Assembly (NCBI RefSeq): GCF_029168945.1
Contig: NC_083607.1
Span: 10,248,001 to 10,312,000, forward strand
Origin: Cannabis sativa
Taxonomy: Eukaryota > Streptophyta > Magnoliopsida > Rosales > Cannabaceae
Length of the DNA: 64,000 nucleotides
Direction: 5' to 3'
Below, in pieces: positions 11,131-22,999 of this stretch. The stretch's first letter is position 1; every line of letters begins with the position of its first letter. The position numbers and the translations under genes were made by a program. The notes under the pieces are model-generated. The model was given only the letters and a program-made list of their open reading frames with translations, was not told where the DNA came from and searched no databases.

Positions 11131-13029
11131 TGTTGGGTTTTATGCCCAAAATAAAACTCTTTACAATCTGATTAGTTATCAATATAAGAAATTTGAAGTG
11201 ATTTATGTTTGCATGAATTTTACATGCTAATGGTTTAATATGTTTATAACATTCACACACACAAAATCAGTTAAATCCAGATCATATGTTTATTCACAAT
11301 TACAGTATCGTCAACACAGTGGAATGTGATTGTGATCATATGAATCAAAAGACTTGGTCCCTGTTTCATCAGTGTTATTGGATTTACACTAATGTGATAA
11401 TCAGCGATGTTGTGTACTTACACTTGGAGTAAGTGTTATGTTCTTTCGAAGACATTAGTAAAGTATACTAGTTTCGAATGTATGGAGTATACATTTGACT
11501 GGACCGATATTGCAACTAAGTTAAGATATTACAAACTTACCGTTATATATATCTTTCCAAGTCAATATCAGTAGTTGATCTTAAGATTAAAAGAATCTAA
11601 ATCCTGATATGCTTAGGCTCAACTCAGGAGTGTTATTCATGTTCTTTGATTTATTAGTTAAGCCTACTTTTAGGTCAGGGTGATACGTATATTTTGGGAA
11701 CATGACAGTATGATTGAGTGGGAGTGCTGAATATAAATATGGAATCTATAGCTTCTACTGGTGTATAGAAGTCAAGTGATGATTCCCTTCGAGCTTAGCA
11801 AATAAAAGTAAATGGATGAGCTCTTGTTTAACTGACTAATTATTAGATCACTAAACACCATTTACAGGTAGCTAAGTGTTTTAAGGGCAAAATACATTGA
11901 GGGGGTGAGAACGGTAAAGAAATCCCATCTCGATGTAGATCATCTATATAGAGGATCTTTAAATCACAATAAGATTATAACAATGGTTAAATGAGATAGC
12001 ATATTGATATCGTGGAACATATAATATGCTCTATATAAGTCTGAGAGTGCAATTCTAAGTTCTAAGAGTGGATTCAACGAAGAATTAATAAGTAGGAATT
12101 TACTTGGTAAATTTGGCTCACTTATTGGAAGCTCAACATATAGATCCATGGTCCCCATTCTAGTTGAGAACATTCTGCTTGTAAGACTCATTAATTAATT
12201 CGTGATTGATCAATTATAATTCTAAAGTTAGACTATGTCTAATTTTATGAATTTTCACTAAGTTGGGGTGAAATTGTAAAGAAAAGAGATTCTAGGTTTA
12301 TTTATTTATTAATGGACTTTATATGTCTAGTTAATAATTAAATTAAATGACAATATTATTTAATAATCTATTTTAGTTATTAAATAATTAGTTTTGGCAT
12401 TTAAAAGGTTAGAATTGAAAAATTGGCGTTTTTGAGAAAATAGAAATAAAATTTGTTAAAACTGTAAAATCAAGTGGGGCCAATAACTACACCATGGCCG
12501 GCCACTAATTGTGGAGTTTCAAATTAATATTTTCATTATTTTAATGCCAAATAATTTTTAACCTAAACCTAGTAGTTGCCTATAAATAGAAAGTGATGGC
12601 TCAGTCAAATCACATGCTTTTCATTAGTTTTCTGACAGAAATTTCTCTCTTCAGAAAAACTAAGCCTTCCCCACTTTCTATACCTGGCCGAAATCATCCT
12701 TCTCTTTTCTCTTCATCAATTTCGTGGCCCTAGTGAAAGAGTGAGTGCCCACACACAGCAAGCAGTAACTCAATCATAGATTGGAAGACTGTGAAGGATC
12801 AAACTTGAAGAAGAAGGACATTCGGGCTCAGATCTTGATTATACTCTGCTACAGAAAGGATACAAGGGTTAGAGATCTGAGTGGAAGGAGACATTAATTC
12901 CGCTGCATCAATGTAAGGTTTTCTTAACTTTATATGTGTTTAATTTATCGTTTTAGAAAGTTCATATTTAGGGTGTTAAACAACATACTTGTGAGTAGAT
13001 CTAAGATCTTGGTAAAATAAATTCCAACA
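11131..13029 (+). repeat. Copia-2 5' LTR
   Basis: 1899 bp, TG...CA ends, with TATAAATAG at 12581. It pairs with 37233-39129. The short frames inside it are LTR artefacts. Confidence 0.95.
12581..12589 (+). promoter_or_regulatory. TATA box in the Copia-2 5' LTR
   Basis: TATAAATAG, conserved in the 3' LTR copy at 38681. It lies about 440 bases before the LTR end, which places the transcription start near 12610. Confidence 0.75.
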
Positions 13030-13031
13030 AC

Positions 13032-13044
13032 TGGTATCAGAGCC
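13032..13044 (+). promoter_or_regulatory. Copia-2 primer binding site (initiator tRNA-Met)
   Basis: TGGTATCAGAGCC starts two bases after the 5' LTR. It is complementary to the 3' end of plant initiator tRNA-Met, the standard primer of plant Copia elements. Confidence 0.9.
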
Positions 13045-13305
13045 ACGGTAATTGATTTACTTGCATGAATTTGGACTTTAAAACGATTGTTTGTTATTTG
13101 GATGGTTTCATGTTGTATTGAGTGTTATATGATGATTGATTGATGTTTGTGAATTTTCGTGAAAAATAATTGAAATTTTGTCTCTGGAATTATTTTTATT
13201 GGATATTATGGAAAAAATTAAGCAAGTTACTTTTTTATAGAACTCAATTTTGATTTAATTTGAATTAGTTATGATTTTTTGAAGATTCGAAAAAAGATAA
13301 GGGGG

Positions 13306-13515
13306 CTGTGCACACTCACGCGCGCGCGGATTCAGACAAGCAACACCAAGTTTGCTGTCTGAATTCCTCTTGCGCGCGCGGATCACGTGTCTGAAGCCTC
13401 ACCTACGCGCGCGTAAAGGCTGCAACCTCCCCTGTCCGCCGAGGTTTCTCGGCCTGTCACTCAGGGCTGCGCGCTCGGACAGTATGCTTGGCATACTGTC
13501 CGTACAGCTCCCAAA
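13306..13515 (+). other. GC-rich island with GCGCGCG runs and a perfect hairpin
   Basis: Several GCGCGCG/ACGCGCGCG runs are spread over about 200 bases of otherwise AT-rich leader, ending in a 27-base perfect inverted repeat (13476-13502, stem CGGACAGTATGC, loop TTG). The 75-codon frame at 13352-13579 over this island lacks family features and is probably fortuitous. Confidence 0.6.
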
Positions 13516-16333
13516 ATTTTTGTTTTTCTTCGTTTTTTCATGTTTTTTCATGGAATTAACTTCCGATTTTTTTGTGTAGTTTTTTATTTATAGATTTACT
13601 ATTCCTAATTCAATTCTAATTATCATAATGAATTAATTTAATATTTTTTTTAATTTAATTCATGATATTAGTGCAATTTGAATTTGAAATTAGTAAATAT
13701 CTATCTTTTTGCTTAATTATTTATCTTATTTTTAAATTTTATTATATCTTATCTTATTTTTAAATTTAAGGTCAGATATTAAATTTTTTAAATTAATTTT
13801 TTTTAAAAATATTTTGACCTTATTTAAATTTAAAATAAGATAACTATAATCATGTAATTTTAAATAGATGTAAGATATTTTGCTAACTTTTAAATTTTGT
13901 TATTTTATTTATTTAAATTAAATTTAAAATCTGAAAAAGATATTTTATTTATCTTTTTTAATTTTTATTTATAAAATAACATTTAATTTTTTAAAAGTAG
14001 TTAGCAAATTTTGAAATGATATTTAAATTAGTTGAAACCTAATTTTTCAAAATTGTAGGTTTAATTTTAAATATTTATTTTTTTTAATAATTTCGAAATT
14101 TCAAAATAATAATATTTTTTTTATTTTCGAAAATAAATATTTTTTTAAAAAAAAATTTTTTGAAAAATTAAATATTTATTTTATTTATTTTATTTTCAAA
14201 ATTTATTTATTTAAAATTAAATAAATCCTACTTCCAACTATCCAGCTAACCTTGTTGCAGGAGTATGTGGTTTTAGCTTGTGTGTAAGTTTTCAAAACCT
14301 ATTATTACTTGATTGCAAATAGCCATGGTTAACTTGTTGACAGATCCAATGATCTGATTTTAACTCATGGCTCCCTTGGTCAAGTTAATAATTTGTAACA
14401 GGTAAATTTTACAATCTTCTTTCATCTGTGTATGACCTAGCAACATGATAGGATCCATCAAAGTGTGTACCTGTGTGAGCCTATATGTTTATTTTGTTAT
14501 ATAGATGCATATAGGTTGTTGCTAAATAATGTCACATTATGATAGATTTTTATTTAGGTCCATTTAGTTATTGGACCTATTCAATTAATAACAGTGATTT
14601 ATTTTAAGGTTAAATTCCTCTCTTTTGGGCCTTGTGTGAGAGTTGGGAGCCATAGAAGTGGGTACGACATACTGAACCCAGCACCCCCTCACATAAACTA
14701 CCCCAATTGTGAAGGCCCATTTGCCTGATTTGAATAACTGTACTAGGTTAATTATATTAGTTTGACCTAATAAAATTGAATTAGCAACATAATTAACTTT
14801 TAAAATATATGAAATTTATTTTCATTTTAATATTTTAAAGTTAATTTTAAGAAAAACACTTTTAATTTTAGATATTATTTCTAGACAAACTATTTGTATT
14901 TTTCTTGTATTTAATTATATATAGAATTTTAACTAACTAGATTCTTTCTGGAATTTATTTAATTAAATATTTCTATTTAAGTTATAAATTAGTTGTATCA
15001 ACTGATTTTTCTTATCTAACTTAAATTTGAATATTCTATTTAAATTTTAAATCAAGTTGAGGAATCCTAGGCATTAGTTATTAAAGATTCTTAAGATATT
15101 TTTAAGTTAATATCTTTTCGAATATTAACTTAAAATGGAATATTTTAGATATTTTTTAGGTTAATATCTTTTCGAATATTAACTTAAAAAGATATCTTCA
15201 AATTAAGTGGTTATAACTTAATTTTTGATGTTTAATTAAATCTAAATTTAAAATTATTTAAGTTTTAGATTTTTTCTATATAACTTAAATTAGATATTTT
15301 TCAAATTTTTGTTGAAAAGATACTTAGTCAAATAAGATATTTTCTAGATAGTTATTTCTAGACTACTTATTATTTCTAATATTTAAATAGGAAAATATTA
15401 TAAATTGTGAAATTAATTATTTAAATAATTAATTATAGTACAATTTTATTTAAGTATATTTTTCCTAGTATTAAACTAGAATTAATAATTAAGCCTTCTC
15501 TACACTTAATTATTTATTTCTTGAATTTAATACATTTAATTAACTTGAAAAATTTAAATATCTAAGTTGATTTTCATCATGATACTTAAATATTTATTTT
15601 TCATGACACTTAATTAAATAGAAAATTATTTTTAGGTTGAAATTTAATTTTTCAACTTAAATTTAAATAATTTTCAAAATATATATATTTTTTTCTTTAT
15701 TTTATTAATCAATTTCGAAAATTGCATTTTATTTATGCAATATTTTTGAATTTATCTTGAAAAATAGACTGAGTTGTAAATTAATTATTTATTTTAATTA
15801 ATTCTTGGGCCAACTTAAATCAATGATTTTATCATTTAATTGATTAATTTAAAATAAATGAATTTAAAATATATATTATTAGAAATTGAATTAACTAATC
15901 AATAGAAAATCTAGATAGATGATATTTTTGCTTGAAGTATTTCTTTTCTAATTTTTTATTATTTTCGAAATTTGTCTAATTTTTCTATACTTTAATTTTT
16001 CGAATACAATAAATATATTCTCAAGGAAATTTTTTAAGTTGCTAATTAGTCTAATTTAATTCAACTTAAATTAATTTCCTTAATATTTATATTTAAAATT
16101 ATTACTAAGATGGAAATAATTAATTTTATTTCAATCACCATCTAAGTATAATTTTATAAATATTATATTAAATTCTTATTTCTTGAATTTTTTTTTTTAA
16201 ATTCTAAATTCGAATTTATTGAGTGTATTTATTAGAATAATAAAGAAAATACATTTTAAAGAATGAGCTTTATTATTATTAAGATATTCGATCTCCATTG
16301 TTAGTTTTAGATCGCGTTTGTTTTAGTGAGTAA

Positions 16334-16437
16334 TCCTCCCTAATGGAGGAACGTTCATTAGCAATTTCGCACCGTTTAATCTCGAAAGATAAGTAGTTTG
16401 TAAGTGTTTTATATGGTATAGATCACCCTAATGGTGG
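16334..16437 (+). other. Two CTAAT-loop hairpins with a compensatory stem change
   Basis: 16334-16350 folds as TCCTCC-CTAAT-GGAGGA and 16423-16437 as TCACC-CTAAT-GGTGG. Same loop, same position of the stem, and the T-A pair of one stem is A-T in the other. They lie close to the gag start of unspliced, uninterrupted Copia-2 RNA, so a role in packaging or dimerisation is possible; this is inference. Confidence 0.4.
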
Positions 16438-16661
16438 CGACCATATTTGACTTGCAAATTGCGAAACAATGGTAGTAGCTCATAAGATAGAATAGCCTTG
16501 ACTCTCGCCTAAACGGGACAACGCTGGATTCCAACCTTAATCGAATAAAAGGTTGCTAGAATGTTTAACATTTTAGATGAGCTGACAACTCTATTCAATG
16601 GATGGTAGCTTTGTCTCTGGCGTAAACGGGACACTGATATCAGTTTATTGAAAAACCTTGG

Positions 16662-16672
16662 TGTTGCCCCTG
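16662..16672 (+). repeat. First 11 bases of the Tat-1 5' LTR
   Basis: TGTTGCCCCTG matches the first 11 bases of the 3' LTR at 33668; the LTR resumes at 22168 after LARD-1 and one copy of its duplication. Confidence 0.9.
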
Positions 16673-17919
16673 TGTTGTGAAAAATTGTGTACGCAAGTAT
16701 ACGCAATCGTAACAAGTAATAAAGTGATAAATCGAGTATCGTCTCCACAGGGATTGAAAATTGGAAATTAATTTATAAAACTAATTACTCACAAATTGGT
16801 TTCAACAAAAATAAAATAAAGTGATGAGAATATGTAAAAAAATTAACAAACACAAACTACGAAGAAAGCAAGCTAGAATTATTAAATTGGCCTAAAAAAG
16901 TGCAAAGTTGATATAATAGTGCTAATGAGTATTGTTGTAAATTGATAATGTCAACTAGGAATTTAAAATGTCATATTCCTTTTTCCAAAGTGTTTATGGT
17001 TTGATTCTCTAATTAATTAACATATTCCTATGCCTAATTAATTTTAAGAATATCAATTTAAGCACAATTCCTTCAAGTCATACAAGGTAAATAACACATT
17101 CCTATGCTATTTACAAATCACACTTTTCCATGTTGATATTCATGCATCATTCAAGCAATTCCACTAACCCTATTTTTTTCAAAATCAAGATTAGCTACTA
17201 CTTACTAATGGTGATCAAGCAAAGTAAGCAATTACACAATAAACACTCTTGAATGAACAAAACCAATCCACTAAACATAGCAATAAAATACCAAATCACA
17301 ATTTAAGTCCACAAAATAATTCTAGCAAAATAAAAATTAACTCATAATGGATTGTGCAAAAATTACAAAGTTTAAAATAAGAGGAAGAAGAAAAGAAAAA
17401 CCCATATTGGAGTTGTCACAATACTCCAAGCTTTTTCTTGCCAAAATCTTCTTCTTCTTCCTTTGAATATTTGCCAATCTCCAAAATAAAAATGCTAAAC
17501 TAAAACCCTAAATAAAACTCTCTCTCTTTTTCTTTTTCTTCTTTTTCTTCATTTTTCTCTTTTGTCTTGCTTTGAGTGGCGTCCCCTGGAGCAGCCGCCT
17601 TCCTTCAATTCTTCAATTAACTCCACGCCTCTCTGCCTCCTTGCTTTCTTTTATCTTTTTAAATGGATGGGCCCATAATGCTAAATACCAATTTTGCATT
17701 TAAATTCCTACAACAACATACATAATTATATTTAATTAATTGGGAGACTAAATAAATAAAAATTTGACATTAAAAAAAATATTAATTAAAAAAATACTAA
17801 AATTAATATTTATTCAAATCTAAATAAAAAGACTATTAAAATAAACTAAAAGTACTTGAGAACAAAGCTAATTTAATGGACAAAAAGAGCCAAATAACTC
17901 TATTTTCATAGAGTTATCA
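16673..17919 (-). repeat. LARD-1 3' LTR
   Basis: 1247 bp. On the minus strand the sequence before it reads AAGTTTGGAGTG, a typical purine tract, followed by TGATAACTC. Confidence 0.9.
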
Positions 17920-19618
17920 CACTCCAAACTTAAAACTTTGCTTGTCCTCAAGCAAAAAGAAAAATAAACAAAATAAAGCAAGAGGCAATATGACACTAAA
18001 ATTTGTGATCTCCACATTTCTCTTAAAGATTGATTAATTAACATAGCTTAGAGAAAAAATTAAAGATTGTCCAATGTTTGTAAAAAAATCAAGAACAAGT
18101 TTCATTCCAATTTTGTTTACTCCAAGTGTGTGTGAGTGTGTGAAATGCCTTTTCTCAAAAGTTTGCTTGCAATTTAGATCAATTTATGTAAATATGAATT
18201 AAGCACAAAATCTCTAAAATGACAAAGTCTCATATGTTTATTTTTCATCTCTCTCTCCACTAATGTAGACAAAAACAAAATCAAAGATCAAAAGGACTTT
18301 TTCAAGCTTGTAATGTAAGGCTTAGGTGAAGGTGGTTACGAGAAGTCATTTTTGGCTCAAATCACCTAAAAGCACCTTAATTTTCCTAAGACCAAAATGA
18401 GACCTTACACTTACTTCCTCAAAGAATATCCCACAAAAAATTTGAGTATTAACATTGCCATTATTTATTGCCCCAAAATTTTCCAAAATAATGCGCTCCC
18501 AGGAGTTATAGCAATGCTTTAGCATAGCATTTTTTTTTCTGTGTCTCTGCTCCAGAATGCTGAAGCAATGCTATAACACCTGAGACTTCAAGCTTCTAAA
18601 AAAGATCTTGCTCTTTTTTTTTTTTTTTTTTTTTTGAACAACTAACAATACAAATATAATAATGGCAATATACACAAAATATGGTAATTCTCCCCCAACT
18701 TAAAATTCAACATTGTCCCTAATGGTGAGAATAATAAAGTACCACAATGAAAACACTCACCCAATTACCACGCTACAAAAATTACACCCCTCCCATCCCC
18801 TTCATGACACAACAAACAAAATCTTGGAATAATAAGGTGCTCAAAGGGTATATGGTGAGAAGATTTGTATTTAGCTAGGCTTACATATGGTAAAAAAAAA
18901 TAAAATAAATAAAGGGATCAATTATGCTCAAAGGGGGTGACTAGGGATGAAATAATACTATGGTTGGCTCGAAAGGCTCAAACGGTCCAAAAATGGCCTA
19001 AATCATGTCTTTGGTTAAGCATTGTCTAGGATTTCGCCTCAAGAGAGAATCAAACAAAATTCTAAGACTTGTGAGATCACAAAATCATATATTTACACAA
19101 ACTTTCACCAAATCACACACAATAAAATGATCAAGGCATTCGTGCTCAAAATTAGCCATATCTCAATCAAAATGAAACTAGCACAAGAATTAGTCACAAA
19201 CTCAAACAATATTTACATTTTTCAAAAAACTATGCACACTATCAATCATGTATTAGAATGTGAAAAAATCACCAAACCAAAGCACATATGCCTCAATTTT
19301 TTTTTCAAACAAGCAAAATAAAAGAAAAGAAGAAAAAAAAAAAATATTTAGTTTCCCAAACCATTGTATGCAAAAAATTCTCAAATATGTGTGAGCAAGT
19401 TTAAAATTAATAAAGAAGAGTTAAAGAGGAACTCCCCTAGTCAATGATGTGCAAACTTGCTTGTGTCAACCTCCATAAGTGCGTCCAATAACATTTGACT
19501 TTATGCTTGCACCTACAAGAGAGAAAAAGAAAAGAAAGAGAGAAAAAACTGCAATGCAATTGTCAAAGCCATTTAACATTGCATGTTTATTGAATTTGAA
19601 ACAAAATAAAGACAAAGT
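17920..19618 (-). other. LARD-1 non-coding interior
   Basis: About 1.7 kb with no supportable gene. Next to the LTR, on the minus strand, is TTGCTTGAGGACAAGCAA, a self-complementary motif found near the 3' end of many plant Athila-like non-autonomous elements. A run of about 20 T lies at 18617-18636. The 99-codon plus-strand frame at 19022-19321 is A-rich noise. Confidence 0.7.
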
Positions 19619-20825
19619 TTAGAAAGATTGGGTTGCCTCCCAAGAAGCGCTTGATTTAAAGTCGTCGGCTTGACTTTTTGAGAAGCACTCATCAAAGAGC
19701 GGCTTCCGCCCATAGAGAGTAGCATATGCCCTCACGAATGGGTCTTTGTTGTGGACGCCCTCAAGCTTGGCGAGATATGGAATTGAATAGGCACAATGCT
19801 CAACTTGACTTGAATTCGATGAATGCACAAGATGGATGCCAAGGTACCATGCCAATGGTGGAGGAGGAGGTGGTGGCCAAAAAGGATCTTCATAAACATG
19901 ATATTCCATTACCACGAGCTCTTTGACTTGAGGAATGCAAAAATGCTCTTGCTGAATTTTTTCAAAAACTGGGCAGTTTTGCTGTGATAATGCTACAGCA
20001 TTATGAGCAGCAATAAATGTTGACCAACTTGGAATGCTTGCTTCCTTATCTTTTTTTTTCACTACTTTGGATTGAAGTGAGCTCTTGTAATTGCTCAAAA
20101 TTTTCCCCAAGTATCTCCAACTCATTACCATTCCTCAAAATGACATTTTCACTTTCTTCTTTCTCCCTTGAATTTTCCATATCAATACCCAAAGTTTCAT
20201 GGGATTTATCATGCAACTCATTCACCAAAAGCTCAAATTGGTTCTCCAATTTCCTCAAAGATGAAGCTTGGCTTTGAATTAAGGCATCATTTTTAGCCAT
20301 GAACTCCATCATCAACACTTCAAGTGAGCTTGATTGAGCCATTTGATGAAGATCTTCTTCTATGTTGAACTTTTGTAAATTTTCTAAAATCTCATCATTT
20401 GGTCCTTGTGTGTAAGTGTCCAAATTTGGCTCCAAATTATTGTAATTGTCCTCCCAAACATGGTCATTGTTTGGACAATTACAACACCACTCATTGTACT
20501 CCGCCATGTCTTCCAACATCCAATAGGCTTCATCAATTGATAGTTGGTAGAAATTGGTGGTACCATTTCCTCTTTCTACCCATTTTCGTGTGCTTGGATT
20601 CAACCCATTTAGGAAGCTTTCTAATTGACACTCTTTGGACAACCCATGATATGGAAACCTCATTAGGAGTGCCTTGTATCTCCACCATACTTCATACAAG
20701 GACTCCAAGTCATGTTGAACAAAATTCATAAGGACTTGTCGATGAGACATCCCAAGTACCTTGAAAAAGGAACCAAGACAAACAAACAAAGCGTAAAATA
20801 GAACAAGGAAAATAAAATGAAACAA
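19619..20825 (-). pseudogene. LARD-1 gag-like gene split at an A9 run
   Basis: The first part (20825 down to 20046) contains FVQHDLESLYEVWWRYKALL, then YHGLSKECQLESFLNGLNPS and KWVERGNG, the retrotransposon gag pattern of Athila-type elements, then acidic and coiled-coil-like sequence. The likely start is the ATG at 20750 (MSHRQVLMNF); the hydrophobic stretch before it is probably leader. The frame ends at EKKR-stop. A nine-A run (20051-20059) lies just there, and a one-base slip joins it to the second frame (KKKDKEASIPSW onward), which runs another 150 codons with a WPPPPPPPLAWY stretch and ends at SASWEATQSF. This could be a simple indel or programmed slippage. Confidence 0.75.
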
Positions 20826-20891
20826 ATGAAAAACTAAAAAAAACCAAATTGATAGTAATTAAGTTCCACAAACAAAATTTCACTAAATCAA

Positions 20892-20909
20892 TCCCCGGCA
20901 ACGGCGCCA
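20892..20909 (-). promoter_or_regulatory. LARD-1 primer binding site (tRNA-Asp)
   Basis: On the minus strand TGGCGCCGTTGCCGGGGA lies six bases past the 5' LTR. Its complement matches the 3' end of plant tRNA-Asp(GTC) as I recall it, and this primer is common in Athila/Tat-type elements. Confidence 0.85.
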
Positions 20910-20915
20910 AAAACT

Positions 20916-22162
20916 TGCTGTGAAAAATTGTGTACGCAAGTATACGCAATCGTAACAAGTAATAAAGTGATAAATCGAGTATCGTCTCCACAGGGATTGA
21001 AAATTGGAAATTAATTTATAAAACTAATTACTCACAAATTGGTTTCAACAAAAATAAAATAAAGTGATGAGAATATGTAAAAAAATTAACAAACACAAAC
21101 TACGAAGAAAGCAAGCTAGAATTATTAAATTGGCCTAAAAAAGTGCAAAGTTGATATAATAGTGCTAATGAGTATTGTTGTAAATTGATAATGTCAACTA
21201 GGAATTTAAAATGTCATATTCCTTTTTCCTAAGTGTTTATGGTTTGATTCTCTAATTAATTAACATATTCCTATGCCTAATTAATTTTAAGAATATCAAT
21301 TTAAGCACAATTCCTTCAAGTCATACAAGGTAAATAACACATTCCTATGCTATTTACAAATCACACTTTTCCAAGTTGATATTCATGCATCATTCAAGCA
21401 ATTCCACTAACCCTATTTTTTTCAAAATCAAGATTAGCTACTACTTACTAATGGTGATCAAGCAAAGTAAGCAATTACACAATAAACACTCTTGAATGAA
21501 CAAAACCAATCCACTAAACATAGCAATAAAATACCAAATCACAATTTAAGTCCACAAAATAATTCTAGCAAAATAAAAATTAACTCATAATGGATTGTGC
21601 AAAAATTACAAAGTTTAAAATAAGAGGAAGAAGAAAAGAAAAACCCATATTGGAGTTGTCACAATACTCCAAGCTTTTTCTTGCCAAAATCTTCTTCTTC
21701 TTCCTTTGAATATTTGCCAATCTCCAAAATAAAAATGCTAAACTAAAACCCTAAATAAAACTCTCTCTCTTTTTCTTTTTCTTCTTTTTCTTCATTTTTC
21801 TCTTTTGTCTTGCTTTGAGTGGCGTCCCCTGGAGCAGCCGCCTTCCTTCAATTCTTCAATTAACTCCACGCCTCTCTGCCTCCTTGCTTTCTTTTATCTT
21901 TTTAAATGGATGGGCCCATAATGCTAAATACCGATTTTGCATTTAAATTCCTACAACAACATACATAATTATATTTAATTAATTGGGAGACTAAATAAAT
22001 AAAAATTTGACATTAAAAAAAATATTAATTAAAAAAATACTAAAATTAATATTTATTCAAATCTAAATAAAAAGACTATTAAAATAAACTAAAAGTACTT
22101 GAGAACAAAGCTAATTTAATGGACAAAAAGAGCCAAATAACTCTATTTTCATAGAGTTATCA
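20916..22162 (-). repeat. LARD-1 5' LTR
   Basis: 1247 bp, nearly identical to 16673-17919. The terminal TGTTG of the left copy is TGCTG here. Confidence 0.92.
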
Positions 22163-22167
22163 CCCTG

Positions 22168-22936
22168 AATTCGCCCAAAATACGTGGACCAGTCGAAAAG
22201 GGACACGTGGATTAGATAACTTGTAAATATTTGATAAGTCTTTGTGCGCCACAAGGAAGCACCCTGGGCATGGGTCCAGGAGGAGGCACCCGGAGTACAA
22301 GGTGCTCCCGGAAGCTCGCATAGCATGGAGCCTCTCCGGGATGTGTCAGGCCTCTCCTGAGTAATCAAGTCGCATTTAATGCCGCATGGGAGGAAGCGTG
22401 TTGGGACTGTAACACGCAATAAAGTCTGACGGCACAACCCCCAAACAGCAGCGCTACAGTCATGATCATTTAAGTCTAGCGACGGCTACTCTGCGAAGAG
22501 TCACGTCAATCACAAGGCGAAAAGGACATTCCTCATAAAAACCCTACAGCGCCTAGGGATTTGACCATGCATCACCCATGGTATATTCATTGGGAATACC
22601 CAACTTTATGGATACTTACAGATACATTTGTAAGAACAATCCTAGGGATCACCCCACCAAAACACTATAAATACCCCCTCAAAGCTCATTTAATGGGGTC
22701 GAGAATCTTGGGTTGCATAAGAGCAAGAAGAGAAAATACTCACCAAGAACATTCTCTGTATTTATGAGAAGAGCATTCTCTCAAGTGTGGAATCTGTATT
22801 AAATACATCCATTAATAACACAGACTCGTGGACTAAGGCTCATTAACGCCCCAACCACGTAAAAATCCTCATCTCACTTTCTTACAGCTCTTTACTATAA
22901 TCATATTTTAATAGTTGCCAAAAATCTCGGTCAACA
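22168..22936 (+). repeat. Tat-1 5' LTR, main part
   Basis: 769 bp; with the 11 bases at 16662 it makes 780 bp, the same length as the 3' LTR. It ends GGTCAACA. Confidence 0.93.
22666..22673 (+). promoter_or_regulatory. TATA box in the Tat-1 5' LTR
   Basis: TATAAATA, conserved in the 3' LTR at 34177. LARD-1 separates only the first 11 bases of this LTR, so the promoter itself is intact. Confidence 0.7.
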
Positions 22937-22939
22937 TTT

Positions 22940-22957
22940 TGGTGCTTTCATTGAGAG
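22940..22957 (+). promoter_or_regulatory. Tat-1 primer binding site
   Basis: TGGTGCTTTCATTGAGAG starts three bases after the 5' LTR. This sequence recurs after the 5' LTR of plant Tat elements; I did not assign the tRNA. Confidence 0.6.
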
Positions 22958-22999
22958 CTGAGGAAAGCTGCTACATAACAAGCATTTGACTTCACAAGA

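Larger units (their letters stand above)
13045..16661 (+). other. Copia-2 long non-coding leader
   Basis: About 3.6 kb between the primer site and the Tat insertion, continuing after it at 34453. It holds no supportable gene. A GC-rich island lies at about 13306-13515, an extremely AT-rich block at about 13560-14220 and 14740-16270, and a structured, less biased block at 16290-16660 that lies immediately before gag once the Tat element is removed. Long leaders are known in large Copia elements and their non-autonomous derivatives. Confidence 0.7.
16673..22162 (-). mobile_element. LARD-1: Athila-like gag-only LTR element on the minus strand
   Basis: Two LTRs of exactly 1247 bp (16673-17919 and 20916-22162) are flanked by the 5-bp duplication ccctg (16668-16672 and 22163-22167), a site inside the Tat-1 5' LTR. 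The primer site lies left of the right LTR, so the element reads right to left. It has one gag-like gene and about 1.7 kb of non-coding interior, but no protease, RT or integrase, so it depends on a partner for mobility. Only about four LTR differences are visible (about 0.3%), making it the youngest insertion here. Confidence 0.93.

Noticed and set aside
13352..13579. 75-codon frame in the GC-rich island
   Set aside because: Arg/Pro/Leu-rich translation of GC repeats followed by poly-Phe; not protein-like.
22111..22437. 108-codon minus-strand frame, repeated at 33415-33948
   Set aside because: It occurs in both Tat-1 LTRs because they are copies; it spans the LARD-1 junction in one case and has no family features.
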